From: JAJDAT01 sp964344185
GTDB taxonomy: Bacteria > Nitrospinota > Nitrospinia > Nitrospinales > JAJDAT01
Direction: 5' to 3'
Assembly (NCBI GenBank): GCA_964344185.1
Contig: CAYFMN010000002.1
Coordinates: 210,760-274,759, forward strand
DNA length: 64,000 nucleotides
The number at the start of each line of letters is the position of its first letter. The stretch's first letter is position 1. Shown here piece by piece: positions 17,729 to 26,311 of the stretch. Below the pieces are notes generated by a model, which ran no database searches, had not been told where the DNA came from, and saw only the letters and a program-made list of their open reading frames with translations. The position numbers and the translations under genes are program-made.

Positions 17729-18247
17729 ATGACCCGCCTTTTAAATATTTTAAAAATCATTTTTAATCCAACGCTGTATTCAGAAGCGCTTCGGTATTTA
17801 GTCTATTATTTTTACGAACATGTTGTCCCTATTTCTAAAATAAATAAAGGCAAAGACGTCGATATCCACCCTACCGCTTCGCTAAGGTTTGGAGAAAATA
17901 TTACGCTGGGCGATAACGTCCTAATTGAAGCTAATTGCTGCGTGTGGGCTTCAAAGGGCTCCAAAATTAAAATAGGCGCAAATTCGGCGGTAGCTTTTGG
18001 CACCATGGTTATTTCCTCTAATCATGGTTTTTTTAAGAAAGAAAGTTATACAAAACAAGAAATTTTGGAAAAAGATATCGTTATTGAAGGCGACGTTTTC
18101 ATAGGAGCCAACTGTGTTATTATGTACGGCGTAACCATTGGAACAGGTTCGGTAATTGGCGCGGGAACGGTGGTTTCCAAAAATATTCCAGCTTATTCTG
18201 TCGTGGTTGGAAAAAGCCGAAGCTTAACAATTTTGGATAGAAAATAA
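17729..18247 (+). CDS. Left-handed beta-helix (hexapeptide repeat) acyltransferase
   Basis: A 172-aa protein whose centre is built of hexapeptide repeats (for example ITLGDNVLIEANCCVWASKG, VIEGDVFIGANCVIMYGVTI, GTGSVIGAGTVVSKNIP), the LbetaH fold of the serine/galactoside acetyltransferase group. NHGFFKK holds the catalytic-type His. The closing IPAYSVVVGKSRS is typical of WbbJ/CysE-like enzymes. It probably transfers an acyl group from acyl-CoA or acyl-ACP to a sugar. The acyl carrier protein gene starts 26 bases downstream. Confidence 0.9.
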   Translation: MTRLLNILKIIFNPTLYSEALRYLVYYFYEHVVPISKINKGKDVDIHPTASLRFGENITLGDNVLIEANCCVWASKGSKIKIGANSAVAFGTMVISSNHGFFKKESYTKQEILEKDIVIEGDVFIGANCVIMYGVTIGTGSVIGAGTVVSKNIPAYSVVVGKSRSLTILDRK

Positions 18248-18273
18248 TACATAACTGGAAGGAAAGGCGGTTT

Positions 18274-18501
18274 ATGGACGAACAGCTAAAAGAAGTCTTT
18301 GCCACTGCATTGGATTTAGAAGTCGAAGAAATTGAAGAAGACAGCTCTCAAGATAGTCTTGAAGATTGGGATTCCCTGGGGCATTTGAATTTAATTTCCG
18401 AAATTGAAAAAACGTTTAAAGTAAAAATAACCATGAACGAAGTAACGGAAATGACCACTTACGCAAAAGTTAAAGAAATTGTGAACTCTCATCTAGAATA
18501 A
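18274..18501 (+). CDS. Acyl carrier protein
   Basis: A 75-aa four-helix ACP with the phosphopantetheine attachment Ser in DWDSLGHLNLISEIEK (about residues 31-46). It is acidic, as expected. It is a dedicated, non-housekeeping ACP, since it is embedded in a cluster with an FkbH-like protein, a MaoC hydratase and a FabG-like reductase. It probably carries the acyl chain these enzymes build and the hexapeptide acyltransferase uses. Confidence 0.93.
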   Translation: MDEQLKEVFATALDLEVEEIEEDSSQDSLEDWDSLGHLNLISEIEKTFKVKITMNEVTEMTTYAKVKEIVNSHLE

Positions 18502-18558
18502 GTCTCCAGTTAACTCTTTCTCTTAAATCTTTCAATTATTAACGCCCCTATTTTTAAT

Positions 18559-19368
18559 TTGCCTATTCCCATTAAGCCGACTCCGAATAAAAAACAAATT
18601 TCCGTGATAAAACGTCTAATCAAAAACGTATTTGCGACAAAAAAAAGTCGAATCGTATCCAATTATTACAACATCATTAATTCCCTTTCCTCATTAACTC
18701 CTGAACCTTATCAAAACGTTCCGGAAGGGGAAAACATTGTCGTTTTTGCTCCCCATTGCGACGACGAAGCGTTAGGTTGTGGAGGTATTTTATATAAACA
18801 CGCCCAAAAAGGTTGCCAGATAACCGCAGTTTTTATGACCGATGGATCTCAATGCGAAACTAAATTAAGCAAAGAAGAAATTATACAATTAAGAAAAGAA
18901 GAAGCTCATAAAGCAGCCAAAGTTTTGGGAATCAGCCGTTGTATTTTTATGGGTTTTCCAGATAGAGAACTCCAGCACAATGAGGAAAGCGTTGAAAAAG
19001 TGGTATCTTTATTAAAGGAATTTAAACCAGAAACCGTTTATATTCCTTTTTATCTGGATAACCATCCCGATCATAAAGCGACCGCCTCCATATGCGTTGA
19101 ATCCTTAAGACGTCAACCGGTCAAAAACTCCTTTTTTTATGAAGTGTGGACGTCAATGATTCCCAACCGGATAGTGCATATAGACGACTGCATAGATAAA
19201 AAAATGGAGGCTATTTCTATTTACCAATCCCAAAAAGAAATTGACAGGTTTGGCGATCAAATAAAAGCTTTGAATAAATTTCGATCTGTAGGAACAAGCG
19301 AAGGTTTTGAATATGCGGAAGCTTTATATAAAATATCAGACGATGAATTAAAGCAATGGAACTTCTAA
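18559..19368 (+). CDS. PIG-L (LmbE-like) zinc-dependent N-deacetylase
   Basis: A 269-aa protein with the PIG-L zinc/catalytic motif VFAPHCDDEALGCGG (HxDDE, about residue 70) and the second metal motif NHPDHKATA. Relatives remove N-acetyl groups from GlcNAc-containing substrates. In this cluster it could expose a sugar amine that the acyltransferase then modifies; that is inference. The longest frame begins with a TTG lacking a clear Shine-Dalgarno, so the first 15-20 residues are uncertain. Confidence 0.9.
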   Translation: MPIPIKPTPNKKQISVIKRLIKNVFATKKSRIVSNYYNIINSLSSLTPEPYQNVPEGENIVVFAPHCDDEALGCGGILYKHAQKGCQITAVFMTDGSQCETKLSKEEIIQLRKEEAHKAAKVLGISRCIFMGFPDRELQHNEESVEKVVSLLKEFKPETVYIPFYLDNHPDHKATASICVESLRRQPVKNSFFYEVWTSMIPNRIVHIDDCIDKKMEAISIYQSQKEIDRFGDQIKALNKFRSVGTSEGFEYAEALYKISDDELKQWNF

Positions 19369-19384
19369 AGGGAAGCTAAAAAAC

Positions 19385-19807
19385 ATGCCGGAATACGAAG
19401 AAATTGAGGTTGGAGACGAGGCGGAACTGACTCGAACGGTTACAGAAGACGACGTTCGTTATTTCGCGGAAATTTCAGGCGATCAAAATTTAATTCACAC
19501 AGATAAAGAGTTTGCAAGTAATACTCGATTTAAAAAACCCATTGTTCACGGAATGTTTACCGCTTCTTTATTTTCAAATTTAGTCGGCAATGTACTGCCG
19601 GGAAATGGTTCGCTATATCTAACTCAAGATTTAAACTTTAAAAAACCAGTTTTTATAGGCGATACTATTCGAGCAAAATTGACAGTATTGAGAAAAGTGG
19701 ACGGCCCCAAAATTTTAGTGTTAAAAACCACTGCGTCCAATCAAAATGACGAAATTGTACTAACAGGAAAAGGCCAGGTCACATGGGCTCGACCTTCTGA
19801 AGAGTAA
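19385..19807 (+). CDS. MaoC-like (R)-specific enoyl hydratase
   Basis: A 140-aa hot-dog fold protein with the MaoC/PhaJ hydratase-2 motif: FAEISGDQNLIHTDKEFA (catalytic Asp and His) and IVHGMFTASLFSNLVG. It would hydrate trans-2-enoyl thioesters to (R)-3-hydroxyacyl thioesters. Beside an ACP and a FabG-like SDR it probably interconverts 3-hydroxyacyl and enoyl forms of an ACP-bound short chain. It starts 16 bases after the PIG-L gene, with AGGGAAG before the ATG as ribosome-binding site. Confidence 0.92.
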   Translation: MPEYEEIEVGDEAELTRTVTEDDVRYFAEISGDQNLIHTDKEFASNTRFKKPIVHGMFTASLFSNLVGNVLPGNGSLYLTQDLNFKKPVFIGDTIRAKLTVLRKVDGPKILVLKTTASNQNDEIVLTGKGQVTWARPSEE

Positions 19808-19850
19808 GATTTTTCCAATTAAAAAACGACGTTTATCGAAGGTATAAATC

Positions 19851-20600
19851 ATGTTCGATCTAAAAAACGAAGTCGCGATAGTAACTGGGTCCAGTAGAGG
19901 GATTGGAGCGGGTATCGCAAAAGCTTTAGCAAGCTATGGCTGTGCGGTAGCGGTCAATTACTTAAATAGTCCAGAAAAAGCGGAAACTGTAGTCGCCGAA
20001 ATAAAAAACGCTGGAGGCAACGCTAAGGCGTTTAAAGCGGACGTTTCAGATCCCGACTCTGCGCAAGATTTAGTGGATCAAACATTAGGGAACCTGGGAA
20101 TTCCCACGATTTTAATAAACAATGCGGCGTCTCCCATAATTCACAAAAAAATTATTAAAACAGACTGGAGTGATTTTACGTCCACTTTTGATATGGCCGT
20201 GAAAGCCACATTCAATTGCTGCCGATCGGTCATGCCCCATATGAAAAAAAATAAACGCGGTAAAATCGTTAACGTAATCAGTCAACATATTTATGGAGTC
20301 CCTCCTTTCGGAATGGCCACCTATGTCACTGCCAAATACGCTTTAGAAGGCTTTTCAAAATGTTTGGCCACAGAAGTTGCGCCAAATATTCAGGTTAATA
20401 TGGTGTCGCCTGGACTTACTGAAACAGATTTAGTTAGCGGTTTACCCGATTCATACAAAGAAAACATCGCCCAGCAAACTTTAATGAAGAGAAACACCGA
20501 ATTAAAAGATATTTCAAACGCTATTTTGTTTCTAGTTTCTCCATTTTCAGACTATTTAACGGGGACGAATTTGCCTGTTTGCGGCGGCAACGTTATGTAA
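19851..20600 (+). CDS. Short-chain dehydrogenase, 3-oxoacyl-ACP reductase (FabG)-like
   Basis: A 249-aa classical SDR: cofactor motif AIVTGSSRGIGAG (TGxxxGIG), NNAAS, catalytic Ser in VISQHIYG and the YVTAK (YxxxK) pair. Length and motifs are those of FabG. It likely reduces a 3-oxoacyl-ACP or a sugar ketone. The stop is directly followed (one base between) by the ATG of the FkbH-like gene, indicating translational coupling. Confidence 0.92.
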   Translation: MFDLKNEVAIVTGSSRGIGAGIAKALASYGCAVAVNYLNSPEKAETVVAEIKNAGGNAKAFKADVSDPDSAQDLVDQTLGNLGIPTILINNAASPIIHKKIIKTDWSDFTSTFDMAVKATFNCCRSVMPHMKKNKRGKIVNVISQHIYGVPPFGMATYVTAKYALEGFSKCLATEVAPNIQVNMVSPGLTETDLVSGLPDSYKENIAQQTLMKRNTELKDISNAILFLVSPFSDYLTGTNLPVCGGNVM

Positions 20601-20601
20601 G

Positions 20602-22863
20602 ATGTCATATGAGTTCTCAACAGAAAAACGAATAGAAGCCAACCTTGACTCCAATTCAAAACAAGAGCTTTCTCTCCGGCTAATCGAAACAAAGTTAGAG
20701 TTCCTCATCGAACGGGGCCGTTTTTCAGACGCTGGGGAATTACTGCTAGAAACCACTAATGGGTTTGAATCCAGTGACTCAGGTAAACTAAAAGCGCGTA
20801 CTGTTTGCGGTATCCTTCTAGGAAAGCTTTCTCAAACAAATAGCCCCAAAGCGCGAGACCTTATATCTAAACTTCCGAATTGGATATTTGAAGATAGCTC
20901 AGTCCAATTGGCTATGGGCAAAGTATACGCCAACCTTGGAAACACAAACGAAGCCGAACAACGTTTTAAAAAATCTGCTGCATTGGGTCCGCTCAATCCA
21001 GAAGTCTATTTAAATTTAGCGTCGCTATTTGTAGAAGAAGATCCTCAAAAGGCATTCCTATATTATCAAGATTTTTTTAACAAGAACCTTGAACCGTCTT
21101 CGGCAAAAACATTTGTAAAAAAAGTAAAAAAATTACTTTTGCGCTCGCCTCAAGCCTCCGACCTAAAAGTAATAAAAATAGCTATTATAGGAAACGTCAC
21201 TTTACAAACATTTCGGTCGTTTTTAGAAGCTCAATGCATTTTAGCGGGAATTCAAGCAGAGTTCTTTTTTGGAGGCTACGACGTTTTCGCTCAGGAAATG
21301 ATAGATCCTGATTCAGAGCTGTATGAGTTTAACCCTAAGTTGACGTTTCTTTTTTTAGACGCTCCAACGCTCATCCCAGAATTATTCAATAATTTTTTTG
21401 AAGTAGACCCTAAAGAACGAATTCAATTATGCAGAGACAAATTCGAAACTATTCAATCATTGTCTAAAACATTTTTGAGTCGATCACAATCCGCGTTAGC
21501 GATTTCAAATTTTTCTATCCCAAGAAGTTTCTTGATGGGAACTCACGATCATAGGGAAAACCCAGGTGAAAAGGAAACTCTTGAAACTTGGAACCAATGG
21601 CTTCGCGAATTAGCTAAAGAAACTCCTGGCGGACTCTACCTCTTAGACATAGAAAACGCCGTTTCACGTTCTGGCAAAACGTTTGACGACAAGATGAAAT
21701 ATCTAGCGAAGATGTCGATACCTGAAATAGCTTTCCCATATCTTGCAAAAGAAATGCTCCGCATCATAAGACCCATTTCAGGGTTATCTAAAAAATGTCT
21801 TGTTCTAGACTTGGATAATACGATGTGGGGCGGGGTTCTTGGCGAAGATGGAATCGAAGGGATAAAAATTGGTATCGAACCTCCGGGCAACGCTTTTAGC
21901 GACTTTCAAAAAGCTGTTAAAACATTATTAAGGCGAGGAATTATTTTAGCGATCAACAGTAAAAATGACCTTGAATTAGTTAAAGAAGCTTTTAAAAAAA
22001 GACCGGAAATGGTTTTGAAATTGGACGATTTTGCGGCCATTCGCGCCAATTGGCAGGACAAAGCTCAAAATATGCGCGAAATTGCCGCCGAACTCAATAT
22101 AGGAATTGATAGTTTCGTATTCATGGACGATAACCCCGCCGAAAGATTTTTAATTAAAAATGAATTGCCCGAAGTTTTGACTGTAGATATGCCCGAAGAT
22201 TGCTCTAACTACGCACAAACTCTCCTGGACCTTGATGTTTTTGAGGCCCTTCATATTACCGCCGAAGATAAAAATAGAACGCAGTTATATAAAGCCGAAA
22301 CTGAAAGAAAACAGTTAAAAACCCAAATCACCGATCTCAGCGATTACTTATCTTCTCTCGAAACAAAAGTAGAAGTTTTTCCGGTAGATTCTTTCTCAAT
22401 CGCAAGGATATCTCAATTGACTCAACGAACAAACCAATTCAACCTGACCACCAGGCGTTATAGCGAAGCCGAGATAAAATCTTTTTCCGAGGCGCAAGAT
22501 ACAAAAGTATATTGTCTAAAATCTTCCGACAGGTTTGGAGATCATGGCACGGTTGGAGCCTGCATTGTTAAAGCCCAAAACCATGACGTTTGGGAACTAG
22601 ATGTTCTATTAATGAGCTGTAGGGTATTAGGCAGAGGCATTGAAGAAGCCTTTATGCATTTTATTTGCGAAGAAATAAAAAAAGAAGGAGCCCAAATTCT
22701 AATAGGGCGCTATCTGCCAACCAAAAAAAATGGAATGGCAAAAGACTTTTTCAAACGGCTTCGCTTTGACCAAACCGAAGATTTAGAACAAGAAACCGTT
22801 TACCAATTGCCGCTAAAAGAAAGATCCATTCGCCTTCCATCATACGTTCGTTTAAATTCATAA
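20602..22863 (+). CDS. FkbH-like HAD-IIIC family protein with TPR-like N-terminus
   Basis: A 753-aa protein. Residues 1-190 are helical TPR-like repeats. An SGNH-like part (about 195-385) has LKVIKIAIIGNVTL and GTHDHRENPG. The HAD-IIIC/FkbH domain (about 395-560) shows CLVLDLDNTMWGGVLGEDG (nucleophile Asp) and FVFMDDNPAER. A GNAT-like C-terminal region (about 590-753) contains WELDVLLMSCRVLGRGIEEA. FkbH proteins load a glyceryl unit from 1,3-bisphosphoglycerate onto an ACP. The adjacent ACP makes that role, or another ACP-acyl chemistry, plausible. It is coupled to the SDR gene upstream and the GT2 gene 12 bases downstream. Confidence 0.92.
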   Translation: MSYEFSTEKRIEANLDSNSKQELSLRLIETKLEFLIERGRFSDAGELLLETTNGFESSDSGKLKARTVCGILLGKLSQTNSPKARDLISKLPNWIFEDSSVQLAMGKVYANLGNTNEAEQRFKKSAALGPLNPEVYLNLASLFVEEDPQKAFLYYQDFFNKNLEPSSAKTFVKKVKKLLLRSPQASDLKVIKIAIIGNVTLQTFRSFLEAQCILAGIQAEFFFGGYDVFAQEMIDPDSELYEFNPKLTFLFLDAPTLIPELFNNFFEVDPKERIQLCRDKFETIQSLSKTFLSRSQSALAISNFSIPRSFLMGTHDHRENPGEKETLETWNQWLRELAKETPGGLYLLDIENAVSRSGKTFDDKMKYLAKMSIPEIAFPYLAKEMLRIIRPISGLSKKCLVLDLDNTMWGGVLGEDGIEGIKIGIEPPGNAFSDFQKAVKTLLRRGIILAINSKNDLELVKEAFKKRPEMVLKLDDFAAIRANWQDKAQNMREIAAELNIGIDSFVFMDDNPAERFLIKNELPEVLTVDMPEDCSNYAQTLLDLDVFEALHITAEDKNRTQLYKAETERKQLKTQITDLSDYLSSLETKVEVFPVDSFSIARISQLTQRTNQFNLTTRRYSEAEIKSFSEAQDTKVYCLKSSDRFGDHGTVGACIVKAQNHDVWELDVLLMSCRVLGRGIEEAFMHFICEEIKKEGAQILIGRYLPTKKNGMAKDFFKRLRFDQTEDLEQETVYQLPLKERSIRLPSYVRLNS

Positions 22864-22875
22864 CGTTATTCTTTC

Positions 22876-23814
22876 ATGTTTCAAAATCCAGAGTCCTTAG
22901 ACCTTTCAATCGTTATTCTTAACTTCAACACTAAAGAAGTTTTGATTAATTGTTTACGATCCGTATATGAACAAACAAGCGGAATTGACTTCGAAGTTAT
23001 CGTCGTTGACAACGCTTCTACAGACGGGTCGGCAATAGCTGCAAAGGAACAATTCCCTCAAATCAGGCTCAAAATTAACGAAGATAATTTAGGTTTTTCG
23101 GGAGGCAATAACAGAGGAATCGAAATTTCGCAAGGAAGATATATCGTATTGTTAAATAGCGACACCCTTTTAACCGAAAACTGTTTTGAAAAAATTGTCC
23201 GCTATTTAGACGAACACATCGAATTTCATATTTGCAGTCCAGAAGTTACCGACGAAGCTAATAACGCGCTTCCTATGCGGCACTGGGAGGATAAACCTAT
23301 TGACGCGGTTTATAGAATTCTAGGATTGTATTCTTTTTCCAGAGACGCGGCTCAAATGACAGGAGAAGGTCCTAGAGAGGTCGAAACAATAGGCGGACAA
23401 TGCTTCGTTGTTCGTCGAACGGTTTTTGAGAAAATTGGTTTCTTAGACGAATCCTACTTTCTCTACAATGAAGAAGATGATTTTTGTCGACTGGCCCGCA
23501 AATCCGGTTTTAAGGTCTGCTACTTTCCAGAAACTTCATTGATTCATTTATTCGGAAAATCAACCCACCTCCCAGAAATTAGAGAAAAAGTCATTATCGA
23601 AACATACAGAAGCGACTTAACCTTCTATTCAAAACATTATCCGCTGATTTGGAACCTGGCTTTAAGGTGTTTATACAAAACAACGTTTATCCTGGGAGCC
23701 GTAAAAGCTTTCGTCAAACAAATTATGGGAACAAATACCAAAGGACCCGACGGGTCGGCGGCTCTAAAACTAAAACTCTTCTTTTTAGAAACGCCCAGTT
23801 TGAAAAAAAAATAA
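22876..23814 (+). CDS. GT2 family glycosyltransferase (rhamnosyltransferase-like)
   Basis: A 312-aa GT-A enzyme: SIVILNFNTKEVLINCLRSV, VIVVDNASTDGS, NLGFSGGNNRGIE and the DxD-type motif VLLNSDTLL, then FLDESYFLYNEEDDFC, all typical of GT2 rhamnosyltransferases. It needs a divalent metal and a nucleotide sugar. It closes the plus-strand cluster that starts at 16480 and would add a sugar to the surface glycan that the cluster's acyl group decorates. It ends 7 bases from the stop of the rhodanese gene on the other strand. Confidence 0.93.
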   Translation: MFQNPESLDLSIVILNFNTKEVLINCLRSVYEQTSGIDFEVIVVDNASTDGSAIAAKEQFPQIRLKINEDNLGFSGGNNRGIEISQGRYIVLLNSDTLLTENCFEKIVRYLDEHIEFHICSPEVTDEANNALPMRHWEDKPIDAVYRILGLYSFSRDAAQMTGEGPREVETIGGQCFVVRRTVFEKIGFLDESYFLYNEEDDFCRLARKSGFKVCYFPETSLIHLFGKSTHLPEIREKVIIETYRSDLTFYSKHYPLIWNLALRCLYKTTFILGAVKAFVKQIMGTNTKGPDGSAALKLKLFFLETPSLKKK

Positions 23815-23821
23815 ACAGCGT

Positions 23822-24160
23822 TTACCCATTAGGACGATATCTAGGCACATTGGGATCAATGATTTGCGACCAGGCGTCTATTCCGCCTATCAGGTTATGC
23901 ACTGTCGTAAAACCAGATTCAAGCAACAACGCAGCCGCCCTATAAGAACGCTCTCCAACGTGGCAATACACTACAATCTCTTCTTCGAATATAAATTCTT
24001 GCGTTCGATCTACTAACTCTGCGAGTGGAAAATGTTCGGACCTTTCTATAAAAGCCAGGTTTCTTTCCCACTGCTCTCTAACGTCAATAAGAAAAATATC
24101 GTCGCCTCGATCCAGGCGTTCTTTTAACTCCGTTGGTTTAATTTGAGATATTGGATTCAT
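23822..24160 (-). CDS. Single-domain rhodanese-like sulfurtransferase
   Basis: A 112-aa protein with one rhodanese domain: IFLIDVREQWE, ERSEHFPLAELVDR, and the active-site Cys loop YCHVGERSYRAAALL followed by LIGGIDAW. The CxxGxRS loop is the catalytic form, so persulfide transfer is possible. It lies 8 bases after the stop of the large TPR membrane protein on the same strand, so the two may share a transcript. Confidence 0.93.
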   Translation of the reverse strand: MNPISQIKPTELKERLDRGDDIFLIDVREQWERNLAFIERSEHFPLAELVDRTQEFIFEEEIVVYCHVGERSYRAAALLLESGFTTVHNLIGGIDAWSQIIDPNVPRYRPNG

Positions 24161-24168
24161 TTTGTTCC

Positions 24169-25992
24169 TTATTTATTTAACAAACGCTTTTGTAAAATCT
24201 TGTTGATACTCTTGCGGGCTTCCAAAAACGTTGGGTTGTGTTGCAAAGCTTTCCTAAAATTCAAAAGCGCATTCTCATCTTCGCCTCTTTCTAAGAAAAA
24301 GTTTCCGATATTTAAATAAACGTTATGAAGGTTTCTTTTGCCTTTAAGGGCAAACTCAAAATGCATAAGCGCTTTTTCCCTTTCATTTAAAGCCCCATAA
24401 ACCAATCCCAAATTATTATGAATTTCAAAGTTTCCAGAATCTATTTTTAACGCGGCTTCAAAATGCTTGGCGGCTTCTTGCATGTTACCCTGATTTCCAA
24501 AAATAGTTCCCAAATTATTATGGGCCTGCCAAATAGTCGGATCTAAACGCGTCGCTCGCAAAAAATGTTCCTTACTCTCTTCCAAACGATTTAGCTTTAA
24601 TAAGGCCAATCCTAAATTATCCTCCGCCTCCGCATAATCTGGTTTTACTTTAAGCGTATTCGAATAACTCTTTGCGGCTAAATTAAATCGACCTGCTTTG
24701 GAGTATTCATTGCCTAAATTGTTATGAGCAATCCAGGCGTTTGGATTTTTCTCGATGGTGTCTTTCCAAAGAGCAATTGGGTTTTGGTAAATCTCCTGCT
24801 GTTTCCAGGTTAAAAATCCCAAAACACAAACCGTCGAAAGGCCAGCTATTATCGCCCAATACTTAAGTAAGGTACCTTTAGGAAACTTTGTTATCAATTG
24901 GTTTGTTTTTGAAAAAGCTCCGCAAACCGTCAACGATATAATTCCTTGCCCCGCTATATATTGATAATGATCGGCTACAAAAGAATATCGCAAGAAATAA
25001 ATATTCAGGAATCCCATAACAGGGAAAAGCGAAACCAAATAATAACCAAGGGCAAAAATTGGATAATATCCCCATCTATTTCTACAGCGGAAAACTAACG
25101 TCAAAACCACCGCTAACATTAAATGGGGGAACCAGGATGTGATAACGCTGGGATCAAAACTCCATCGAGGATAGATAAAAGTTAAATCAATGGGAACAAA
25201 CAGTTTCTGAAGGTAAAACCAAATAACAAACCCGGCATTAACGGTTCTTTCAATAAAGGTTAAAGACCAATCTTCTCCACTCGCGCCGGCGCTTGTATAT
25301 TGAAACCAAATCGTTATCAATCCAAATACTAAGGACATCGCGAAGAACGGGCCTGTTCTGCAAGTTGACTCCTTACAGGTCAACGGCTTAAGAGTCCAGT
25401 GATATAAAAGCAAAACAACGGGAAACATAACAACCGCCGTTTTACTGAGTAATGCGCAAAGGAAAAAGAATAAAGAAGCCCCTAATCGCCACCTCCCTCC
25501 TTGCAAATCATACTTAAAATAAAATAATGCGGCGGCGAGATAAAAAAACATCGATTGAACGTTTTTAATCTGTGTAACCCATGAAACGGATTCTGTTTGA
25601 ATTGGATGCCACGCAAAAACCAATGCGGCAAACCAGGCCCCTGGCAGATTCAACGTTGTCAATATAAGCCAGAATAAAACAACGTTAGACGCATGAAAGG
25701 CAATATTAACGGCATGATATCCAAATGGATCTATTCCCCATAACTGACGTTGAAACCAAAGGTTGGTAGATACAAGCGGAAAGTAATCCGGCGCGTCGCG
25801 CGTAAACCAAAATCGATAGAGAGCGTTAGGGTCTTCCATGATTGGATTGGCGTCGAAAAACGTATTATCATCCCAAATAAAACGCGCTTCCAAAGAAGGC
25901 AAATAAACAATTGCCGCCAAAAAAAATAGAAAAAAACCTTTCATAAAGACGTTTTCTAATAAAGTAATTTTTTTCCAGAAACTCAGATTCAT
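24169..25992 (-). CDS. Polytopic membrane glycosyltransferase-like protein with C-terminal TPRs (TMTC/DUF1736-like)
   Basis: A 607-aa protein. The first 400 residues hold about ten hydrophobic helices with the early loop FIWDDNTFFDANPIMED (WDD/DD metal-site pattern) and HPIQTESVSWVTQIKNVQS, as in the C-type glycosyltransferases related to protein O-mannosyltransferases. The C-terminal 200 residues are about six TPRs (AWIAHNNLGNEYSKAGRFN and following). In such proteins the TPRs probably bind the acceptor. I infer a polyprenyl-phosphate-sugar-dependent envelope glycosyltransferase; donor and acceptor are unknown. The start could also be the Met at residue 17. Confidence 0.87.
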   Translation of the reverse strand: MNLSFWKKITLLENVFMKGFFLFFLAAIVYLPSLEARFIWDDNTFFDANPIMEDPNALYRFWFTRDAPDYFPLVSTNLWFQRQLWGIDPFGYHAVNIAFHASNVVLFWLILTTLNLPGAWFAALVFAWHPIQTESVSWVTQIKNVQSMFFYLAAALFYFKYDLQGGRWRLGASLFFFLCALLSKTAVVMFPVVLLLYHWTLKPLTCKESTCRTGPFFAMSLVFGLITIWFQYTSAGASGEDWSLTFIERTVNAGFVIWFYLQKLFVPIDLTFIYPRWSFDPSVITSWFPHLMLAVVLTLVFRCRNRWGYYPIFALGYYLVSLFPVMGFLNIYFLRYSFVADHYQYIAGQGIISLTVCGAFSKTNQLITKFPKGTLLKYWAIIAGLSTVCVLGFLTWKQQEIYQNPIALWKDTIEKNPNAWIAHNNLGNEYSKAGRFNLAAKSYSNTLKVKPDYAEAEDNLGLALLKLNRLEESKEHFLRATRLDPTIWQAHNNLGTIFGNQGNMQEAAKHFEAALKIDSGNFEIHNNLGLVYGALNEREKALMHFEFALKGKRNLHNVYLNIGNFFLERGEDENALLNFRKALQHNPTFLEARKSINKILQKRLLNK

Positions 25993-26110
25993 ATTTCGCG
26001 AAGGAAGATAATCCGTAGGCAGGTCAAAAAGAAAGTGGTTAAGTAATTTTCAAAAGCTATTCTACATTCATACAATTTTTTAATCTAGAACAACTATATG
26101 GAATCAATCT

Positions 26111-26174
26111 AAGGTATATATCCTTAAATTCATGTTTGTTAATAACGTTTTACAACCTTGGATAAGCCCTTATC
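26111..26174. promoter_or_regulatory. Two short palindromes in the 319-base gap before the keto-acid decarboxylase
   Basis: The gap 25993-26311 between divergent genes contains AAGGTATATATCCTT (26111-26125) and GATAAG-CC-CTTATC (26161-26174). Either could be an operator. The rest of the gap is AT-rich with no recognised promoter pair. AAGGAGG lies 8 bases before the decarboxylase ATG, the strongest ribosome-binding site in this part of the window. Confidence 0.3.
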
Positions 26175-26311
26175 TTATTTCTTCAATACCCTTGAAAATT
26201 TTTATTCAGGGATCATATTAATTAAAAGTCTGTCTTTCCTACTGGCCAACTATTTTTTAAATCTAAATAAACCTGTAAAAAACATAGATCCACTTTAAGG
26301 AGGTTGTAATT

